Shown here: one piece after another, positions 1 through 8,227 of the stretch
How positions within the stretch are numbered: the stretch's first letter is position 1
Layout of the letters: each line of letters starts with the position of its first letter
Source: a virus
DNA: 26,146 nt
IMG/VR virus record: IMGVR_UViG_3300030329_002620
Location: 1-26,146 of that record
Reading direction: 5' to 3' (one strand)
Translations under genes and position numbers: made by a program
Notes under the pieces: generated by a model
The model's input: the letters and a program-made list of their open reading frames with translations, nothing else
The model's database searches: none
What the model was told of the DNA's origin: nothing

Positions 1-123
1 CATAGGCTTGGCTTTAGCCAATTCAGATTGAACAGCCGTATTTGCATTGTATCGCGTGGTTATTGGCCTGCCAGGAGCTTCACTGGTGGGTGCAACTTGC
101 GATTGATATAAAGGTATTCTCAT
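1..123 (-). CDS. N-terminus of a virion protein, truncated by the window edge
   Basis: The frame opens with ATG at 123 and stays open to base 1, giving 41 residues beginning MRIPLYQSQVAPTSEAPGRP. Its ATG overlaps the TGA of the upstream gene (ATGA), so it is translationally coupled as the next gene of the late operon. In T7-like podoviruses the genes after the gp14-like protein encode the larger internal virion proteins, which are ejected with the DNA. An N-terminus of this kind (MRxPxYQSQ...EAPG) is familiar to me from that position in other podoviruses. The visible part is too short to show any domain. The assignment rests on gene order and this short motif. Confidence 0.6.
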   Translation of the reverse strand, partial: MRIPLYQSQVAPTSEAPGRPITTRYNANTAVQSELAKAKPM

Positions 124-641
124 GTGCTAAACCACCCATACTGATCGGCCATACGCGCTGTTTGGCCTATACCGCTGATTAATGATGATGTTCCTTGTGA
201 GCGCAAACTAGCCGCCTGTGCGCCGCCTTCCATGCGTGACAATTCAGCAGCTAGGCGCTTATCTTCCTGTGCATCCGTAAGCTGCATATTCGCCACTTCA
301 TTATTGAAATCGGCTGTTGCCATTTCAAAATCATATTCTCTGGCATTGCGTGATAAAACTTCAAAGGTTGTTTCACTGGCTATATCAATATTGGCAAAAG
401 CAGTATTAGCTCTTACTTCGCTTTGCACTTGATCCAGGCCAATCTTGCGCCTGGTTTTAAAGATATTGTGATTGGTATTAACAATATCAATTTGCTTTCC
501 TAGCAAATCAATATCACGCTCAATTAATTGTGCGTTTTTCTCGCCTACTTCTCTTGCCGCATCTGCCGCGTTATCATACGCTGCTTTTTGCGTAAAAGCA
601 TTTAATAAGGCTGTTCCTGCTGTTACTACTTGCCAAAACAT
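120..641 (-). CDS. T7 gp14-like internal virion protein
   Basis: About 173 residues from ATG 641, which follows the upstream TGA by one base. An in-frame TTG at 653 is an alternative start. The protein begins MFWQVVTAGTALLNAF, a short hydrophobic start. A long, Ala/Glu/Asn/Arg-rich, mainly helical region follows (about residues 15-140), then a Gly/Ser-rich C-terminus. Size, composition and place after the tail nozzle gene fit the internal core/ejection proteins of the T7 gp14 type, which help the DNA cross the outer membrane. No catalytic motif is visible. The function is inferred from order and composition. Confidence 0.6.
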   Translation of the reverse strand: MFWQVVTAGTALLNAFTQKAAYDNAADAAREVGEKNAQLIERDIDLLGKQIDIVNTNHNIFKTRRKIGLDQVQSEVRANTAFANIDIASETTFEVLSRNAREYDFEMATADFNNEVANMQLTDAQEDKRLAAELSRMEGGAQAASLRSQGTSSLISGIGQTARMADQYGWFST

Positions 642-642
642 A

Positions 643-3000
643 TCATATATCAAACGTGTTAAGTCTTGGATAAACAGCCAAGACGGTTAAAGGTAAAGCT
701 TGGGTTTGCCGGATATACACACGGTCATCTTCAAAAAAACCGCCTGTAAATTCGATTTCCTTATCGCCAGTGAATAAAGGCACGGCTGTATCCGTAGCCA
801 TTGAGCTATCCCGAAAACTCAGCGTTTCCAAAGAATCGGAGCTTGCCCCCACATCCAGACCCACAGAACGATACAAACGAACCGTTACGCCATGTAACCG
901 CTTGGGTTTGCCCTGTGAGGTGCCATCAGCGCTTCCTGATTCCAATCTTAGCGTTTGCATAACACTATCATAAGGAAACCCCATAACAGCCGTTGTAGAG
1001 CTAAAACTAAGCGTTACACCGCCACTGGATACCGTGCGATTAGCATGGGCTGCACCATTAGCCATAATCTCAAGAACTTCTTCCTCAAGATGATATAGCC
1101 CTGTCATTGCCGTTGCGCCTGTTCCTGCTGTCGGCCATGTTGAAGGATAGGAAAGGCCACTATCAACAAAGAAACCTTTTTCTGTTGAATTGCCAAAATC
1201 AATGGACTTCAATCGCTCTACATATCTTTTAACCAATCCCTTCACGGTTCGCTTTACAATCATATATAATTCATCTTCACCGCTTTCGCTTGGCAAAGTT
1301 GCTATACTTTCCACTACCGCCTGTGACTCTGATGTAACGGCTAATCGGGTACTATCAGAGGAGGCTAAAACTAAATAACTGCCAGCACTATCAACAACAG
1401 TGACTTCATTGGTGCTCGCCGTTGCTGTAAAATTGCTATTAGCATTTATAGCTGTAGCAATAAGAGTCGCAGAAGCATTGTTGCTTGTATTTGGTCTGAA
1501 ATGCAACGTAGAAGAAGGATCAGAACTTCCTACAGCATCGCTTGTAAAAACAACTTCTGTTCCATCAGATTTTGTTAATGTGATTGTCGAGCCAGTTGCA
1601 ATGTTCGCATAATCCGTAACCGTAATTTTTGCTGTGCCAAAAGAACCGCCAATGACATGCTTATGCCAGGCAACTACCTGTTCTTCCCTGCGATACGTCA
1701 TGCCTAATAACGTGCCATCAGCCCTTAAACACCAGACAATAGAATCCGGCTCTTGCTGATAGGCAAATTCCGTAATACCGCCTTCAGTAATATGCTCACT
1801 GAGAATCGTCATATCAGGCGCAGCATAGCCTTCTTCATCGACATCGCCGACATAGCGAAATTCTCTTATTTTCCTTTTGTTTCTTTGGAGAAAAAGCGTA
1901 ACATCCGCTACTTGTATCGGAGCAACTTTAGCACTGCCGTAGTTGCTGTATTTCCTAATGAGTGTTGTTGTCGGCGTAATAGGGCCGTTTGAATCGGTGG
2001 TCAGAACATATTCGCCACCAGACGTACCAATGGTCAACACTCTAGTTGCACTTAACCACCTTATTTCATTGACCGTATTACTAGCTAATGTGTAATTCAA
2101 AGCATCATCGGCATTACTACCAACAGTATGATCAGTATAAGCTCCATTCTTGGAAAACCACAAAGTTTGTGGGTAACTATTTGTTGCCCCGAAAACCAGC
2201 CTTTGCTCAAAAAATGTCACAACACTTGGATAATTATTCGCACTTGCATTTAGGCTTAAACTGGCACTTGTCAGGCTAGGCGTGGCAAATGTCCAGTTAT
2301 TATCCGCTGATCTTGTTAATGTCCTGATAGCATAACTAGGATGCACAAAATACATGGTATCAGCACTTTGCACAAAATTAACATCAGCCAATACGCTGCT
2401 AGGATAAGGGCTTGCTATTTCATAGATTTCCGTAGCTGTCTGCGTTCCCCCACTGGCAAAAGCCGTCATGGAAGTGGTATTGATCGCCGTGCCATGCAAA
2501 TCAGTCAGGGTAAAGGTATTGGTTGTAACATTTGCAACCAGATAATTACGGCCTGACAATTGTGTCATGGAGTTGCCTGAGTTATCTATTTCAATATAAA
2601 CTTCATCTCCATTGCTATATCCGTTACTTGTAGCTGTAATAACACCAGGGTTAGCTTGTGTAATGCCAGTTATATCCCTGACTGTAGAGCTTAAAGTCTG
2701 TCTAGGATTTCCATCTGTATCCTTGCGATACACACGCATAATGCTATCGCCAAATTCCAGAATATAAGTATCACTGGTTTTAAACTGAAATGGAATTAAT
2801 CGTGTGGTATCGTCACTATCTTTGACTTCGCCTAGAAACTCCGTGCCTGGCCTTCGTGTTACACCGCCTTGTGGCAACACAAGGAAATTAGTTAGCTCTG
2901 ATAGCCCTTCACGGTATTTCTGGAGTCCTACCCTGCCTTCCAGCTTTGGTGATAATTCACCGCCAGTAAAGGACGATAAGGCTGGTGCCGATTTCGCCAT
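643..3000 (-). CDS. Tail nozzle protein, T7 gp12-like (tail tubular protein B)
   Basis: 785 residues. ATG 3000 follows the TAA of the upstream gene directly (TAAATG). The N-terminus carries the signature of this podoviral family: FTGGELSPKLEGRVGLQKY, then NFLVLPQGGVTRRPGTEF. Such proteins form the distal nozzle of the short tail in T7-like phages. The length fits the family (about 700-800 residues). A Ser/Thr-rich stretch at about 460-570 looks like an inserted beta-sandwich or Ig-like module, and the rest is beta-rich. Its neighbours are tail tubular protein A upstream and a gp14-like protein downstream, the T7 gene order. No transmembrane segment or enzymatic motif is visible. Confidence 0.8.
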   Translation of the reverse strand: MAKSAPALSSFTGGELSPKLEGRVGLQKYREGLSELTNFLVLPQGGVTRRPGTEFLGEVKDSDDTTRLIPFQFKTSDTYILEFGDSIMRVYRKDTDGNPRQTLSSTVRDITGITQANPGVITATSNGYSNGDEVYIEIDNSGNSMTQLSGRNYLVANVTTNTFTLTDLHGTAINTTSMTAFASGGTQTATEIYEIASPYPSSVLADVNFVQSADTMYFVHPSYAIRTLTRSADNNWTFATPSLTSASLSLNASANNYPSVVTFFEQRLVFGATNSYPQTLWFSKNGAYTDHTVGSNADDALNYTLASNTVNEIRWLSATRVLTIGTSGGEYVLTTDSNGPITPTTTLIRKYSNYGSAKVAPIQVADVTLFLQRNKRKIREFRYVGDVDEEGYAAPDMTILSEHITEGGITEFAYQQEPDSIVWCLRADGTLLGMTYRREEQVVAWHKHVIGGSFGTAKITVTDYANIATGSTITLTKSDGTEVVFTSDAVGSSDPSSTLHFRPNTSNNASATLIATAINANSNFTATASTNEVTVVDSAGSYLVLASSDSTRLAVTSESQAVVESIATLPSESGEDELYMIVKRTVKGLVKRYVERLKSIDFGNSTEKGFFVDSGLSYPSTWPTAGTGATAMTGLYHLEEEVLEIMANGAAHANRTVSSGGVTLSFSSTTAVMGFPYDSVMQTLRLESGSADGTSQGKPKRLHGVTVRLYRSVGLDVGASSDSLETLSFRDSSMATDTAVPLFTGDKEIEFTGGFFEDDRVYIRQTQALPLTVLAVYPRLNTFDI

Positions 3001-3606
3001 TTAGAATCTTGCCTCAATAAAGTCTGATGCTTCAATGCGCTGTGGTGCGCCTTCTGTCGCATCAACAAAACGTGCTTCTTTGAGCTTTTCCTGATAAAGC
3101 GAATAAGTGGTATTGGTAAGGGAAGTGCTTCCTGTAATCGCATAGCATACTTCATGGGCTAATCGTGCCGCTAATGTATCTATGAGACTGGAATCATATT
3201 GGGTCGTATCGGTGACTTGCCCGATATACTTGATTTTTACCGTTCCTTCATTGGTTAATAACTTTCTGCCTTCAATAACGAAAACAGGGGAGCCATCGGT
3301 GCTTGTCATGTTATCCATTGGATATGTTAAGGTGCCGTTGCTAAACTCAAGCACCCTGAGACAATAAGGATCGGTAGGCAGTACATATTGGTATGTATAG
3401 CCGAAATTAGGAGCAGAGCTATCCTGAGATAAGGTTGCTCTGGTAATAAGGCTATTCCAGGGATGGGATCTAAAAACGGAATCACGTACACTATCAAAGC
3501 GCTGATTAATAACAATCGCCGCCTTCGTGTTTTCCGATAAGGAGCTAATGGTGGTTGCACCAATGCTGTTTAGCGCGAAATTCGCTATATCGACTTTAGA
3601 TGCCAT
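3001..3606 (-). CDS. Tail tubular protein A, T7 gp11-like adaptor
   Basis: 201 residues from ATG 3606, preceded by the Shine-Dalgarno sequence AGGAGA. The N-terminus MASKVDIANFALNSIGATTI matches the usual start of gp11-type head-tail adaptors (...xxNxALxxIGxxxI). It is followed by an FDSVRDSVFRSHPWN segment, also typical of the family. The protein forms the ring below the portal that joins head to nozzle. The length is normal for the family. It lies just downstream of a strong leftward terminator (3618-3647), so its transcription depends on read-through or antitermination. Confidence 0.82.
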   Translation of the reverse strand: MASKVDIANFALNSIGATTISSLSENTKAAIVINQRFDSVRDSVFRSHPWNSLITRATLSQDSSAPNFGYTYQYVLPTDPYCLRVLEFSNGTLTYPMDNMTSTDGSPVFVIEGRKLLTNEGTVKIKYIGQVTDTTQYDSSLIDTLAARLAHEVCYAITGSTSLTNTTYSLYQEKLKEARFVDATEGAPQRIEASDFIEARF

Positions 3607-3617
3607 TCGTTTCTCCT

Positions 3618-3647
3618 AGAAAAAAAGAAGGGGGGATTGCTCCCCCC
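3618..3647 (-). terminator. Rho-independent terminator, leftward, inside the late operon
   Basis: On the minus strand a 6-bp G/C stem, GGGGGG (3647-3642) with CCCCCC (3635-3630) and the 6-nt loop AGCAAT, is followed by a T-rich tract TTCTTTTTTT. It lies between the small virion protein (3654-4118) and tail tubular protein A. Placed after the capsid genes, it probably sets a step-down in expression between abundant head proteins and less abundant tail proteins. Confidence 0.85.
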
Positions 3648-3653
3648 GACCAT

Positions 3654-4118
3654 TTAATCAATGACGTAATGCATTGTGAGTTCAACGGTGCCTGTACCGG
3701 CAGCACCACCCATCACAACAGTAATAGGAATACCGTCCTTGTCTGCATCAACAACGGAATTTCTTCCTAGTGCAGACGTAGCAGCAATATCCACTGTCGT
3801 AATGCTCGTGCTTGCAGCAGCAGCTTTGTACTCATCAACATCCAGCGCAACGGTTGTGCCGTCACTGTCTTTGTAAGCAGCATGGCCTACAGACAAGGTT
3901 GTTGATGAACCCATTGCATCATGGACAAGCTCTCCTGAGAGTATTCTTGCGCCATTTGGCAAGTTGAACATTTCGATAACATCACCAGACGCTAGGCTGG
4001 AAGCTTCATAGAGCGCATACGCAACCCTTATTCGGCCACCCATCTCATTGGGCTTGATGTTTTCTTTCGGATCATTTTGATCCCACTTGGTTTTTTGTAC
4101 AGAATAAACAGTAGCCAT
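3654..4118 (-). CDS. Small virion protein after the capsid gene (candidate head decoration protein)
   Basis: 154 residues from ATG 4118. The Shine-Dalgarno AAGGAG overlaps the stop codon of the spliced capsid reading frame (4132-4134). The N-terminal third is polar (QKTKWDQNDPKENIKPNEMG). The rest is small, Ala/Gly/Thr/Val-rich and probably beta-structured, and ends in VELTMHYVID. No enzyme motif is visible. The position right after the major capsid gene, before a strong terminator, suggests a high-copy structural protein such as a head decoration or minor head protein. I recognise the position but not the family. Confidence 0.6.
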   Translation of the reverse strand: MATVYSVQKTKWDQNDPKENIKPNEMGGRIRVAYALYEASSLASGDVIEMFNLPNGARILSGELVHDAMGSSTTLSVGHAAYKDSDGTTVALDVDEYKAAAASTSITTVDIAATSALGRNSVVDADKDGIPITVVMGGAAGTGTVELTMHYVID

Positions 4119-4131
4119 AATTCAGTTCTCC

Positions 4132-5238
4132 TTATTCGTTACAGGCGATTTGGACTCATTTATGTTCACTCTAGTTCGCTAAACTAAAGCCGTCTTTTCA
4201 GACCGCTATCTGTCGCCAGATAGATCAGACTATATCATCAACCACTTGGGTTGCTCTGCGCTTCGGATCGCTTGATCCTACTCCTAAAAAGGATAGTCGT
4301 TGCACGTTCCCATAATTGGGCTTCGCTCAGGATTATCTACTTGAGACTTCCCCTGAGTTCACAGAGTTTTCAAATTATATTACTATAATAGGCTGCTATT
4401 AATTAACAGAAGTTTCCTGCATTCTAGTCGCACCAAATGATGAACAATAATAAACTTGCGTAGCATATGATTTATCGCTTCGCTCATCTATTTTTGCCGT
4501 TGGCTCTTTACCGATAGCCAACTTACAGCCTTCTTGCGCCCAAGCGTAACAAAGCCTGCTTGTACCATCGTCCGTTAGGCGATTGGAACGAATGAACTTA
4601 AAGCCCATAAACGTATCAATATCACCTTGAACAAGAGCTTTTACAGTATTGTAATCTGCACTTGTAACGGTTGATAGATTAAGCAAGTCCTCGATTTGCT
4701 CTGGGGATACAACCATGTATCGTGGAATAGACGGATCAGTATCCGCTTCATCCAAAATTTTCTTGGCTGAAATCATCTTTGCAAGTGTTAGCCCTGCACT
4801 GCCATGCACGATCTTTTGTGCTGATGGTAAAGCTGTAGATGTAGAACCAGTTGTTCCTGTCTTGGCTGTTCCACCAAGAGCAGTAATAATGGCATCATCC
4901 ATTGCCCGACCAATCGCCGCCGCAGCAGCCCTGGCATAAGTTGATGTTGGATCAATTAGTAAGCGCAACTTATCCTGATCATCAATCAAGTCCGCGTACT
5001 CATAATCGGTTAGAGTGACCATGCGTCTAGCATGGGGTGTGTCCATCAATGGGGTATCCCCATGTCTGGTCGTTCTGGCTTGAGCAGCAGCACTGCCGAC
5101 CTGCTCAAAAAATGCCTTGTCACCATTTACTGTCTCTGTATCAACGGCATCACGCAAAAGGGAACCCATTTGCTGTGATAGCATTTGTACATTGGCAGAA
5201 TACTGATTGACAAAGGCGGTGGTGATTTGTGTACTCAA
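4132..5238 (-). CDS. Major capsid protein, interrupted by a group I intron (exons 5238-4406 and 4156-4132)
   Basis: Exon 1 is 833 nt (5238-4406) and exon 2 is 25 nt (4156-4132). Together they make 858 nt, exactly 286 codons, for a 285-residue protein. The start is TTG at 5238 with a near-perfect Shine-Dalgarno AGGAGGT five bases upstream. The sequence looks like a HK97-fold phage capsid protein: MSTQITTAFVNQYSANVQML, then a polar N-arm, YEYADLIDDQDK, Ala-rich helices and FGATRMQE near the end. Unspliced message stops at 4399 after ETSVN. Splicing replaces VN with VVQIACNE and a TAA next to the Shine-Dalgarno of the following gene. A tail of that kind (VV-I-C after the GATRxxE motif) is what I expect at the C-terminus of this capsid type. 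The scaffold gene lies upstream. Confidence 0.85.
4157..4405 (-). ncRNA. Group I intron (subgroup IA2-like), 249 nt, no internal ORF
   Basis: Read on the minus strand, all core helices are present. P1 pairs exon CTGT and intron TA with TAGCAG, placing a U-G pair at the splice site. P3 is CTCTG (4366-4362) with CAGAG (4258-4254). P4 is CTCAGG with CCTGAG. P7 is GACTAT (4298-4293) with ATAGTC (4233-4228). P7.1 is TCCT-TTTT-AGGA and P7.2 is GGATC-AAGC-GATCC. P8 is CAACC-CAAGT-GGTTG. P9 is CTATCTG-GCGA-CAGATAG, and a further P9 hairpin is followed by the terminal omega G at 4157. The motifs GCAACGACTATCC and GATATAGTCTG closely follow the phage T4 td intron, as do both ends (T|TAATT... and ...GAACATAAATG|). 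Removal fuses the exons in frame. Confidence 0.93.
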
Positions 5239-5250
5239 AGCACACCTCCT
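5239..5250 (-). promoter_or_regulatory. Strong ribosome binding site that fixes the TTG start of the capsid gene
   Basis: Minus strand AGGAGGT (5250-5244) lies five bases before TTG 5238. No ATG is close by in this frame. The unusual start codon is therefore backed by the best Shine-Dalgarno sequence in the operon, as expected for the most abundant virion protein. Confidence 0.8.
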
Positions 5251-5375
5251 AAGTTTTTGTATTTTAAGGGTTTTTGCGTCTGATTATCTCTTGCGAGGTC
5301 ATTCTTGCATCTTGAGCCGTGCTATACTGTTGACTTACAACTTGCGTTAGGATTCCTAAAAAGGATTGTCCTACA

Positions 5376-6179
5376 TTACATATGCTCTCTTAGCGCTAAC
5401 GCTTCCTGAACATAGAAATCATGTTGAGGGTGGGTCTTATCCCAATAAGGCGTATCTTTCGCCATTAACTGCATAATCTTGCGATTAGCTTCCTGGGGAG
5501 TCATAATCAATTCCTGTGGCTCGCCTTCCAGGGTATCTTCACCCATTTGGCTTGCCAGATTAACAAATAAACGGACAACCGCAGGATGATCGCCTAAAAG
5601 CCTGCCATCCTCCAGCTTCACATTATCAAGCAATTCCAGGCTGTTAAAATGCTGTGCAGCATTCTTTGCCAGTTTTAGTTTTTGCTCGAACGCTTTGCCG
5701 TATTCTTTTTCGAGTTCTGCCTTGCCTTCCTGGATAATGGCTTCGGTTTGCTCTGTTTTGCTAGATATTTCGGCGCTGGCTTTTTCGGCAAGCGATTTCG
5801 CCATACGTTCAGCTTGCTTTCCATTAAGACCAACATCATAAGCAATTTGCTTAAAGGCCACCAAATCATTGTCCTCAAAGCCATCAACAGCTTTAAACTC
5901 ATATTGATCGGCAGCATCAGGACGGCCAAGCTTCTGGTAAACATTATTCCATTCCTCATCAGTTGCGCTTTTGCCAGGGAGTGGCAGTTTATCCACGCCA
6001 ATCATTCTTTGCGCATGGACATAAGATTTCGCTAATCCAGCCGCATCTGTGAAATTCTTCAGACTTGGCTCTGTTTGTAATTCCTGTGGTAAACTATCTA
6101 AAAAACTAACTGGTGCAGCATCAACAGGTGCCGCTTCCGCTTGAGATCCAGAATCCTGGATTGCCTCTGTTTCACTCAT
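5376..6179 (-). CDS. Capsid scaffolding protein
   Basis: 267 residues. ATG 6179 overlaps the TGA of the upstream gene by several bases. The protein is acidic at the N-terminus (MSETEAIQDSGSQAEAAPVD), followed by SFLDSLPQELQTEPSLKNFTDAAGLAKSYVHAQRMIG, a motif region common to podoviral scaffolds. The middle (about 110-190) is rich in Glu, Lys and Ala and is probably a long helical coiled coil. Scaffolds direct capsid assembly and are then expelled or degraded. The gene sits between portal and capsid, as in T7-like phages. The 137 bp between it and the capsid start hold no gene I can support. Confidence 0.85.
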   Translation of the reverse strand: MSETEAIQDSGSQAEAAPVDAAPVSFLDSLPQELQTEPSLKNFTDAAGLAKSYVHAQRMIGVDKLPLPGKSATDEEWNNVYQKLGRPDAADQYEFKAVDGFEDNDLVAFKQIAYDVGLNGKQAERMAKSLAEKASAEISSKTEQTEAIIQEGKAELEKEYGKAFEQKLKLAKNAAQHFNSLELLDNVKLEDGRLLGDHPAVVRLFVNLASQMGEDTLEGEPQELIMTPQEANRKIMQLMAKDTPYWDKTHPQHDFYVQEALALREHM

Positions 6180-6423
6180 TCGATATTCCTCTTTGCTGTT
6201 GCAGTTTTTTCTGAGGCTCCATCATTCTGAGAACATTAAGAACCACAGACCTTTGCCCTTCAAAAAAAGCGGTGTCGTAAGGATCACCCTTGGCATACGT
6301 TGTCTGGTAAAAGCCAAAGCATACCTTTAAATGCTCCAGCACGACCTTCCCATCATCGGTGTCGAACAAGCGCTTATAGTTGCCTCTAAGCTGCTCTATC
6401 GTCAGTTCATTTATTTTCTTCAT
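6172..6423 (-). CDS. Bbp19-like small conserved phage protein
   Basis: 83 residues from ATG 6423, overlapping the portal stop (ATGA). It carries YKRLFDTDDGKVVLEHLK and YAKGDPYDTAFFEGQRSVVLNVLRM. This pattern (RLFxTxDGxxVLxxL ... DPYxTAFxEGxRSVVL) is that of the Bbp19-like family named after Bordetella phage BPP-1. Its role is unknown. It constantly sits between portal and scaffold genes, which suggests a part in head assembly or packaging. Confidence 0.75.
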   Translation of the reverse strand: MKKINELTIEQLRGNYKRLFDTDDGKVVLEHLKVCFGFYQTTYAKGDPYDTAFFEGQRSVVLNVLRMMEPQKKLQQQRGISNE

Positions 6424-8036
6424 GCGGCTGGCGGCGTTTCCTGCGCGGCTGCATCACTCAACACCTTCATCATAGGCGCTGTTTTCTGCATTTGATCTGC
6501 CGCTTGAGCCTCTTGCTGCTGTTCTGCCATCATGCGCTGCTGTTCAGCTTTAGCTTCACGAATAGCCATCACCTGATCATCAGAGCGAATAACCCTGGCC
6601 GGAATACCGGCAACATCAATTAAATACTTCACAAGGCCATTTTCATCCAGATAATCCATAACAGGCGCAACTTCTGCTAATTGAAGCATGATTTCCAGGC
6701 CACGCATCATAGACTGCAAATCAGTCATTTTCTGTGCTTTGGCTAATGGGGATACATACTCAATATCAATATCCTGCCCCTGCAATGCTTCTGGCGGTAC
6801 AGGTAATTCACCATTACGCAATAACAGCTTAAAACTACGCTGAATAAGCGGTTGCAGTAATTCGCTTTGCAATCGGCCCATCACTGGCCCTAAAAGCCGC
6901 ATTTTCTCCTCATTACGCTGCAACACTTCGGTTGCCGTCATACTTGGGCTTTCGTTTAATTGTAGCTGATCAACGTAAAAAGCAGAGCGAATAGAGTTTC
7001 TTCGCTGCTCCTCCATGCTTAATCCAATGGGATTGGTAGCTCCTGCCTGTAAAGGCTCTAAACGATCCCTGGTTCCAGTACGATAGAAGTTCAATGCGCC
7101 TGGGGTAGTACGCACCGGGAGAAGAAAACCATCGTCTGGAACCATTAATGGGGGATCAAGCTGTTTTTGTGCGGAACGTATGCTGACCTCAGACATACGG
7201 TTGACCATTTTCACATCACTCAAACAACTCATTCCTGGGGAACGTCCGTAGTTACTTGTTGAATCCTTGTTAAACCGTGGAACACAGAAAGGAAATTCGT
7301 CAAAACCGCCCTCGCCTAGCAATACTTTTGTCTCTTTGTGATAATAAACCGATGCCACAGGCTTGTTAAAAGCACCCGTAGCCCCTTCATTGGGATACAC
7401 CACATGCACAACTTCATGCTCATTAAAAGGGTTTTTCTCTAAATCCTTCTGCACTCTATCCGGCAAATCATCCTTGCCAAATCTTTGTGCTATTTGCCTT
7501 GCCGTTAATTCAAAGCATCGGTACACCGTATCAATACGATCCTCCGCATTGGCCGTAATAGCCAGTTCACCAATATGCCGTGCGGAAAAACGCAAGCCGT
7601 TGGAATCATATTCAATAAATAAACAAGCCGTGCCGAATACCACCAGATCATAATAAAGCTCATGGATTTCCTGCTGAAAATTAGAGCGCTGTAATGCCTT
7701 GTTTAGTAATTCCGCACACCCTTCCAGCCATTCATTCGCCTCATCATCCTGATCTAGACCCAAATCACGATACCGCATGGCAAACCAGGGGCTTGCAGGA
7801 CTTGTCAGCATTCCATGCAAACTACTTGCTAATAACTCAACAGAGTGTATCCCTGTACTATCGTAAATTAACTCTGTCCTTTTATCGCCCTGCGATCTTT
7901 TCTTGGTAATATCGGCTTTTCTTGGCAATAGATAATCAGCCAAATCCTGCCAATGCTTTTCCCAATTAGACCGTTGACCAAGTAATTTCTCATACTTGCG
8001 GCTTAATTGTTCCACCATTTTGTTTGGTACTGCCAT
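6420..8036 (-). CDS. Portal (head-to-tail connector) protein
   Basis: 538 residues, the normal size for the podoviral head-tail connecting protein family. ATG 8036 overlaps the upstream TAA (TAATG). Recognisable segments are RSNWEKHWQDLADYLLPRK near the N-terminus, YDSTGIHSVELLASSLHGML, and FGRSPGMSCLSD-type sequence (here YGRSPGMSCLSDVKMVNRM), then SPSMTATEVLQRNEEKMRLLGPV. Together they are diagnostic of T7-like connectors. The C-terminus (about 490-530) is Gln/Ala/Glu-rich and probably helical, forming the crown inside the head. The protein is the dodecameric pore through which the terminase motor packages DNA. Confidence 0.95.
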   Translation of the reverse strand: MAVPNKMVEQLSRKYEKLLGQRSNWEKHWQDLADYLLPRKADITKKRSQGDKRTELIYDSTGIHSVELLASSLHGMLTSPASPWFAMRYRDLGLDQDDEANEWLEGCAELLNKALQRSNFQQEIHELYYDLVVFGTACLFIEYDSNGLRFSARHIGELAITANAEDRIDTVYRCFELTARQIAQRFGKDDLPDRVQKDLEKNPFNEHEVVHVVYPNEGATGAFNKPVASVYYHKETKVLLGEGGFDEFPFCVPRFNKDSTSNYGRSPGMSCLSDVKMVNRMSEVSIRSAQKQLDPPLMVPDDGFLLPVRTTPGALNFYRTGTRDRLEPLQAGATNPIGLSMEEQRRNSIRSAFYVDQLQLNESPSMTATEVLQRNEEKMRLLGPVMGRLQSELLQPLIQRSFKLLLRNGELPVPPEALQGQDIDIEYVSPLAKAQKMTDLQSMMRGLEIMLQLAEVAPVMDYLDENGLVKYLIDVAGIPARVIRSDDQVMAIREAKAEQQRMMAEQQQEAQAADQMQKTAPMMKVLSDAAAQETPPAA

Positions 8037-8227
8037 TAAGCTTTTCCTAACAATGATTGCTTTTTCTTCTTAACTCCGGCCATACTTCGGCCTTGCGATT
8101 TACCAGCCATGCGCTGGTTTAAACGCTCCAATGGATTAAAATTCATAGAAAAACGCATGTTTTGTAACGGCTGTGAGGATAAAGCCCCCATAACACCAGC
8201 CATATTCTTTTTTTTACCATACGCCAT
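8036..8227 (-). CDS. Small basic phage protein between portal and terminase
   Basis: 63 residues from ATG 8227. The protein is strongly basic, with Lys/Arg clusters at both ends (MAYGKKKNMAG, VKKKKQSLLGKA) and no predicted membrane segment. It is packed between neighbours by overlapping stop/start codons, so it is very likely real. I recognise no domain. It ends in SLLG-like residues, as does the next protein upstream (RPKRSLLAAA), which suggests that the two share a short C-terminal motif for binding a common partner. Confidence 0.6.
   Translation of the reverse strand: MAYGKKKNMAGVMGALSSQPLQNMRFSMNFNPLERLNQRMAGKSQGRSMAGVKKKKQSLLGKA

Noticed and set aside
5239-5375. Possible second intron remnant between scaffold and capsid
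   Set aside because: It shares the 13-mer ATCCTTTTTAGGA with P7.1 of the real intron, but no P3, P7 or P8 partner exists. Probably coincidence or a small hairpin.
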